DNA of 64,000 nt from Carnegiea gigantea (Eukaryota > Streptophyta > Magnoliopsida > Caryophyllales > Cactaceae): the NCBI GenBank assembly GCA_029747015.1, contig JAKOGI010000001.1:682001-746000 (forward strand). Reading direction: 5' to 3'. Shown here piece after piece: positions 59,204-64,000 of the stretch. The position numbers and the translations under genes are program-made. Position 1 is the first letter of the stretch; each line of letters begins with the position of its first letter. A model generated the notes under the pieces. It had not been told where the DNA came from. It searched no databases and saw only the letters and a list, made by a program, of their open reading frames with translations.

Positions 59204-60064
59204 ATGGAGTCAGCCACATCCGCAAGTGGGATGGAGTTTGGGATAGGAAGCACTGGTGCTTGCTCGTTGACCCCAGACCAAGAAATGGCGGTTATGGTTT
59301 CGGCACTTCACCACGTGATCTCCAACAACTCGCCTCACCCTCACGTGGCCCCCTCCTCCTCTTACTCCGATAATCCTCTTCATGATGGGTCCCACCTCGT
59401 CTTTCAGGCCCTCCACGGCTCCTCCACGTGTCCAGACTGCGGACTCGACCGTTGCTTAGGTTGCTCCCTTTTCGCGCCAAATTCCAGGGGACAGCAAGAT
59501 GGAGAAATGGCGGCGCCGCCAACCAACGTAAACAGTGGCAGTAATGACAACAACAACAGCAGCTGCAGCAATAACAATATTAAGGACAATAGCAGTGAAA
59601 AGCCGCCTGCGAGGAAGAGGAGGAGGAGGAACAACAAGTACAGGGGAGTACGGCAGAGGCCGTGGGGGAAGTGGGCAGCGGAAATACGCGACCCCCACCG
59701 CGCCACCCGTGTCTGGCTGGGCACCTTCGACACCGCCGAGGATGCCGCCCGTGCGTACGACTGCGCCGCCTTCAACTTCCGCGGGCCCCGCGCCAAGCTC
59801 AACTTCCCCCTCTCCGACTACCTCCACCACAACTCTCAACCGAACCCCGACGGCGGCGCTAGTTCTCAGCCACCAAACACCACCACCGTAGTCGGCAGCG
59901 ATCCTACTGTTAACGATAACATCAAAACAGAGGAAACAAGAAGAGTGTCAGGGTCAGAGTCAGGGTTAGGCGGTGGATTCGTGGAGATAACAGATGAAAA
60001 GGAGTTGGAGGATTGGATGAATATGATGATCGATGATGATGTCCATAGCCCCGGCTCTTTCTGA
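59204..60064 (+). CDS. ERF109: AP2/ERF transcription factor, group X, ERF109-like (286 aa)
   Basis: A nuclear DNA-binding regulator expected to bind GCC-box type promoters. In Arabidopsis the closest type, ERF109/RRTF1, acts in redox, wound and jasmonate responses. The gene is intronless. Features in order: [19 protein letters not shown] (about 23-41), the group X N-terminal motif; a cysteine cluster Cys76-x2-Cys79-x4-Cys84-x2-Cys87 ([12 protein letters not shown]), described as a putative zinc finger (CMX-1) of group X; an Asn/Ser-rich linker; a basic run KRRRR (nuclear signal); one AP2 domain at about 145-203 with [36 protein letters not shown] and the Ala/Asp residues typical of the ERF subfamily; and an acidic tail [15 protein letters not shown] that may activate transcription. 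The symbol rests on motif resemblance, not on a tree. Long frames on the opposite strand are shadows of this GC-rich sequence. Confidence 0.92.
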   Translation: MESATSASGMEFGIGSTGACSLTPDQEMAVMVSALHHVISNNSPHPHVAPSSSYSDNPLHDGSHLVFQALHGSSTCPDCGLDRCLGCSLFAPNSRGQQDGEMAAPPTNVNSGSNDNNNSSCSNNNIKDNSSEKPPARKRRRRNNKYRGVRQRPWGKWAAEIRDPHRATRVWLGTFDTAEDAARAYDCAAFNFRGPRAKLNFPLSDYLHHNSQPNPDGGASSQPPNTTTVVGSDPTVNDNIKTEETRRVSGSESGLGGGFVEITDEKELEDWMNMMIDDDVHSPGSF

Positions 60065-61147
60065 ACTCTTATAAACATTGGCATTGCACTATATATTGTG
60101 ACTTTCAGACATATTCCAATGTATACTATTACCATCTGCAAAAGCAGAGCGGAACGCCGTTTGCATTCTGAGTGCTTAATATTTTTTGTCCAGATAGAAT
60201 GTATAATACGGATTGTCAAGTATTAATTGAAGTGTAATTTATGTATTGTATATAGGCAGATGAGAGTTTTTTGTTTTTTGTTTTTTCATGCGTCTGTTTC
60301 TCATTCATTTTCTGTCATCCTCTGTTTTCCAGAACAGGGAAGAGAAAAAAAGAACAGAGCGTGATACGACACGGATAAAAGAGGTGAAGTCGAGGTACAG
60401 GTGGATCCACGTTTGTTAATGTCAAACGATTTAGTACGAAAAGATTGTGCATGCTCCTCCGATGAACAAATTAGTAAATCACAAAACTGCAAAAACAGGT
60501 GCACGTGTTTTTGGTGCAGAAATAAACAGGATGTACGAAAGCGAATTCAAGCACGTTTTAGGGGTGGAGAAAAGAATAAAGCATATAGAGGAACTGAATA
60601 ATATCTTGGTAAGTACTTAGTTATGACTTATGGTTAGTCAAGTATATAAGAGAGGTCAGAAAATAGAGGGAATTAATTAAGCAAGATCAAATAATATTCC
60701 ATCGAAAAGGTTCATACTGTTCAAATTTGAATTCAATTTTAATCTAATTTTAAAGTCACAAAGATTGGTTCTGTGGTTGTGTTACTTCGTCCTTCACTTG
60801 CAAACCGCCCAACTTCCTAGTTCTTCGCCGTTGGTGATTTCTAGACCGGAAATGCTTGTTTTTCAACCGGTTTTCGGTCTCTTTTATTCTTTTGTAGTAG
60901 TTTTATTCTATTGTTATTTTCTATTTTTTAGATTTAACCTGACATTGTTGATCCAATTTGTTCTTCAAATTCACTTGCATCTTTGGAGACAAATTAGTTT
61001 CATTGTTTCAAATTCTAGGGTTTCTAATGTCTTAGATGCGTCTCTTTCCCTAACTGTTCATCATGTAATTTGAATTTTTCTCTACAATTGTCCAGAGCTT
61101 TTTTTGTTGTTGTTTTTGTATTTGTGTTGGTTGTCTTTGTGGATTAT
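60065..61147. other. 3' flank of the ERF gene and intergenic
   Basis: Probable 3'UTR followed by AT-rich sequence. A short open frame at 60765-61073 has low-complexity, hydrophobic composition and no domain, so I do not call it a gene. Confidence 0.5.
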
Positions 61148-61571
61148 GGGCGTGTTCAGCAACAGCGTTTTGGGTAGCGTTTGGCGTTTTGACTAAGTCA
61201 ATACACTCATCACGTAATTTTTAGTGTTCGATAACGCAGTGTTTTGACTAGCATTTCAAGTAGCGTTTAGCGTTTTAAACAGCATTTTTGAAAAGCTAAT
61301 AGTATTACCGTTTTACATTCAAAAGTAGCGTTTCATATTTTTTACCAAAAATTACAATTTGGAAATTTTATCTTATCTATATCCTTTTATGTCAATTTAC
61401 ATTAATTAGCTAATCCAACAGCTAAATTTATCAAACATATTTTATTCAACTGCTCTTCTAAACAGCTATCAGCTAACAGCAAAATTAGAAACGATATCCG
61501 CTACCTGAACAGCTATCCGCTATCTAAACCGCTATCCGCTACTTGAACCGCTAATTTTGCCGAATAGGGCC
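61148..61571. mobile_element. MITE-like element, family B, second copy
   Basis: The left end GGGCGTGTTCAGCAACAGCG pairs imperfectly with CTAATTTTGCCGAATAGGGCC at the right. The interior repeats GTAGCGTTT and GCGTTTTGA on the left and CCGCTATCCGCTA on the right. Length 424 bp, no coding frame. It is comparable to the element at 15909-16333. Confidence 0.55.
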
Positions 61572-61634
61572 ATATATGCCAGATAAATTCTTTCAAGATG
61601 TTAATATGGATCTTCAATGGTTGTTAATACCACA

Positions 61635-62218
61635 AGTACAAGCTTTTGTGCCGGCAATAAATCTACTACACAAAGTCTAAGCAAATCTACTTCATGGGTA
61701 TCATAGATCTGTAGATCTCTGTCTCAAATTGTAGTAATGGGAAACAAAATTTTACGTGGGAAGACGAGCACTTAGTATGTGTTGAGTTATGTTTTTTTTG
61801 TAGTCTATATTTGTTCCTAACATTCAAGATTGTATCTTTTGGAGACACGTTTATATTATAGATGCCGAAAATCTAATTGATATCCAATGAATTTAAGGGC
61901 CTATTATTTTAACTTATCATAAGTAATTCATTACTAATTAGTGTTGATTAGTATTGATGAGTGCAGTCTTCTGCGCCACCAACAAATCTCCTCCACAAAG
62001 TTCCAGCAAATCTACTTCCTGAGCATCATAGGTCCATGGATTTCTTCCCTAAGCTATAGTAATGAGAAGCAACATTTTACGTGAGAAGATGAGCGTTCAA
62101 CGTGTGTTAAGTTAGATTTTTTATAGTCCATATTTGTTCATAAAATTCAAGGTCGTATATATTTGAGTCGTATTTACATTGTGTATGCTGGAACTCTAAT
62201 TGATATCTAATGGATTTA
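61635..62218. repeat. Direct duplication, offset about 330 bp
   Basis: Copy A (about 61635-61896) and copy B (about 61967-62218) share TGTGCCGGCAATAAATCT versus TGCGCCACCAACAAATCT, GCAAATCTACTTC, TAGTAATG, ACATTTTACGTG(G/A)GAAGA, ATATTTGTTC, TAATTGATATC(C/T)AATG(A/G)ATTTA in the same order. The copies have diverged, and neither codes for a protein. Confidence 0.7.
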
Positions 62219-63558
62219 CACGTTCTTAAAAAAATAAGAAAATTGATTTTTTTTTTTTTTAGACAACTAACTTGGTCATATCAAAATCATCACTCTAATA
62301 CTCCGACTCCTTTGTGTTCAACCCTTATAATTTCCAATAATTTATTCGAAACAATATACAAAAATAAAAATATATTCTATAAATTTAAATTAACAAATAT
62401 TATTACTTTGACCCATATTTACTATCTCACTAAATATCAAATGGATTTTTCAAAAATAAAACGATACCAAATGAAACTTATATTAAGTTTATTCTCATTT
62501 AGTCGCTTTTTTTTATGATCCACAACAAAACATAAAAGTCTATACGTGCATGAATCATACTCAAACATTTAACAATAATTCTTAAATCTTTTGCGGGCTA
62601 AAATAGTACTTTTTATTTTAATCCGTAAAAAGAGTTAAAATAAATTTTAACGACTAAAACCTTTGAATGCCTGGGTAATTAAGGAGAGCTTAATATAAAA
62701 GAAAGAGTGATGATATGGATCTTGTAGCAAGACACCATTAAATGTCTTGTTTCATCCTAAATTAACTATTACATAATTTAAAATCACAAACTTCTTAATG
62801 ATTACACTTAATTCTAAATGGGTAAGCTTAAATATGCGTCTACTATGCCGACGAAATATTAAATAACATCTTAATCGGATAAACTCAATTTGTGAAGGCA
62901 TATGATACGTGTATTTTTAAAATGTAGTAAATTATAGGTAAAAAAGATAATTTTATATCATTTATAATTTATAACATAATTTTACTATTTGATCATATCA
63001 TTTTTTTTAATTTAACAATTTTGTACTATAATTTTTAACCTAATATAAAATATATTAAAAGTGTTTTATTGCAAAGCATTTATTATTTAACTAAAAGAAA
63101 TTACACCAGTGAACGTAATTCACAAGATTACGCAAACAACGTTACTGGTAAGTTGTAAAAGAGTGGCCGCCTAATGGGAGACAGGGTTTGACCGGGTGGG
63201 AGCCACGTCATTTTCCTGTTCCCTTTCCCTAATTTGCTGTTTACAGTGAGTTACCGCGTGTACTGATTCGATGATGAAATCCCCCAAACGTTTCTTTGAC
63301 AATGACACCGATGCTTACTCGGTTACACCTTCACTTCCAGACTGAACGCTAAAGAGAAACGTTTCTAGACTGTTTCAAGGAAGGAAAGTGGGGCCTAGCC
63401 TTACTCTCATGCTCATAAACATCTTGACTCATTGACACTTGTCACATCCTAGTCAAGCTGGATGGACTTTGATGAGTTGCATAATAAAGAAGATAATTTT
63501 GCCCCAAACTCGGTCAACTTTCTAATATTTTGATTTACTATTAACAATTAGCAAAAGC
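62219..63558. other. Intergenic, AT-rich, nothing recognised
   Basis: AT-rich sequence with T-runs. The more GC-rich segment 63150-63480 carries no frame or repeat that I can identify. It could be a promoter of a gene beyond the right edge. Confidence 0.4.
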
Positions 63559-64000
63559 ATGGAGCAAAACTTAATCGAAGATTAGAATTTGAAAACATGC
63601 AAGGATAAAAAAAATAATTCAAACAACTTGCAGGAAAATAAAAGATCAATCTTAATACGGAATTAACTATTGAAAATAACTCACGTATTCTGAATGCTAC
63701 TGGATGGCTATGGAGTCAAACTTAACCAAAGATTAAAATTTGAAAACATACAAGGACGAAAAAATAATGTAATCAGCTTGTACAAAAACAAAGGATTAAC
63801 CTTGATGTTGTATTAACTATATATTAAGAATAGTTCAAGTACTTCGAATGATGCTAGACGGCTACGAAGCAAGACTTAATCAAATATTAAAATTTGAAAA
63901 CATACAAGGACGAAAAAATAATGTAATTAGCTTTAGAAAAACAAAGGACTAATCTTAATGCGGAATTAATTATCGAAAATAGCCTACGTAATCGATCTGA
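63559..64000. repeat. Tandem repeat, period about 150 bp, at least three units
   Basis: Units start at about 63559, 63710 and 63864. Each has AAACTTAATC or a near match, then A(A/G)ATTTGAAAACAT(A/G)CAAGGA, AAAAATAAT, AAAGGA(T/C)TAA and GAATTAA(C/T)TAT, followed by AATAG(T/C) and ACGTA. Unit 3 reaches the window end, so the array probably continues. Confidence 0.8.

Noticed and set aside
59404..59839. Long minus strand frames (132 and 127 residues) opposite the ERF gene
   Set aside because: They are Leu/Val/Arg-rich shadows of the GC-rich AP2 coding sequence.
30528..60064. A senescence/stress metabolic gene cluster (RCCR, CYP707A, ERF)
   Set aside because: The genes act in different pathways, are separated by transposons and show no shared regulatory motif beyond common ACGT cores.

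Overview
The window is nuclear DNA of a flowering plant, most likely a eudicot. It is AT-rich, its genes have GT-AG introns, and between the genes lie plant LTR retrotransposons, a CACTA transposon, SINEs and MITEs. The protein families (DUF1685, red chlorophyll catabolite reductase, CYP707A, PLS-class PPR, group X ERF) are all from land plants. I saw no rRNA, tRNA, CRISPR or organellar block.

Six host genes can be supported, all on the + strand: a DUF1685 protein (13529-14754, 2 exons); two tandem red chlorophyll catabolite reductase (RCCR) genes (30528-32661 and 33415-35368, 2 exons each, same intron position); a CYP707A-type ABA 8'-hydroxylase (49472-54106, 9 exons rebuilt to an unbroken 484-residue frame); an intronless PPR protein (55428-58376); and an intronless ERF109-like AP2/ERF factor (59204-60064).

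By region. 1-1137: probable chromovirus-like LTR cut by the window edge. 2999-6937: tandem repeats and a MITE. 6938-10763: non-autonomous LTR retrotransposon with 1,038-bp LTRs, CTTTC target duplications and one gag-like ORF. 13390-14754: DUF1685 gene. 15909-16333: MITE-like element. 19029-26834: decayed CACTA transposon with two transposase pseudogenes on the minus strand. 28080-29965: diverged direct repeats around a 46-bp minisatellite, one repeat interrupted by a SINE. 30528-35368: RCCR pair. 37812-38097: TRIM-like element. 42282-42727: Tourist-like MITE. 42743-47967: very young Copia element with four in-frame stops. 49378-60064: CYP707A, PPR and ERF genes. 61148-64000: MITE and tandem duplications.

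RCCR acts in chlorophyll breakdown, CYP707A removes abscisic acid, and ERF109-type factors respond to stress and jasmonate. These roles all touch senescence and stress, but nothing in the sequence shows co-regulation, and I treat the proximity as ordinary gene order. I did not find a new multi-gene system. The items most worth a second look are structural: a partial exon duplication carrying a second splice donor in the P450 gene, the stop-bearing but freshly inserted Copia element, the multi-PPT non-autonomous retroelement, the asymmetric RCCR pair, and three dispersed Au-like SINEs, two of them inside introns.
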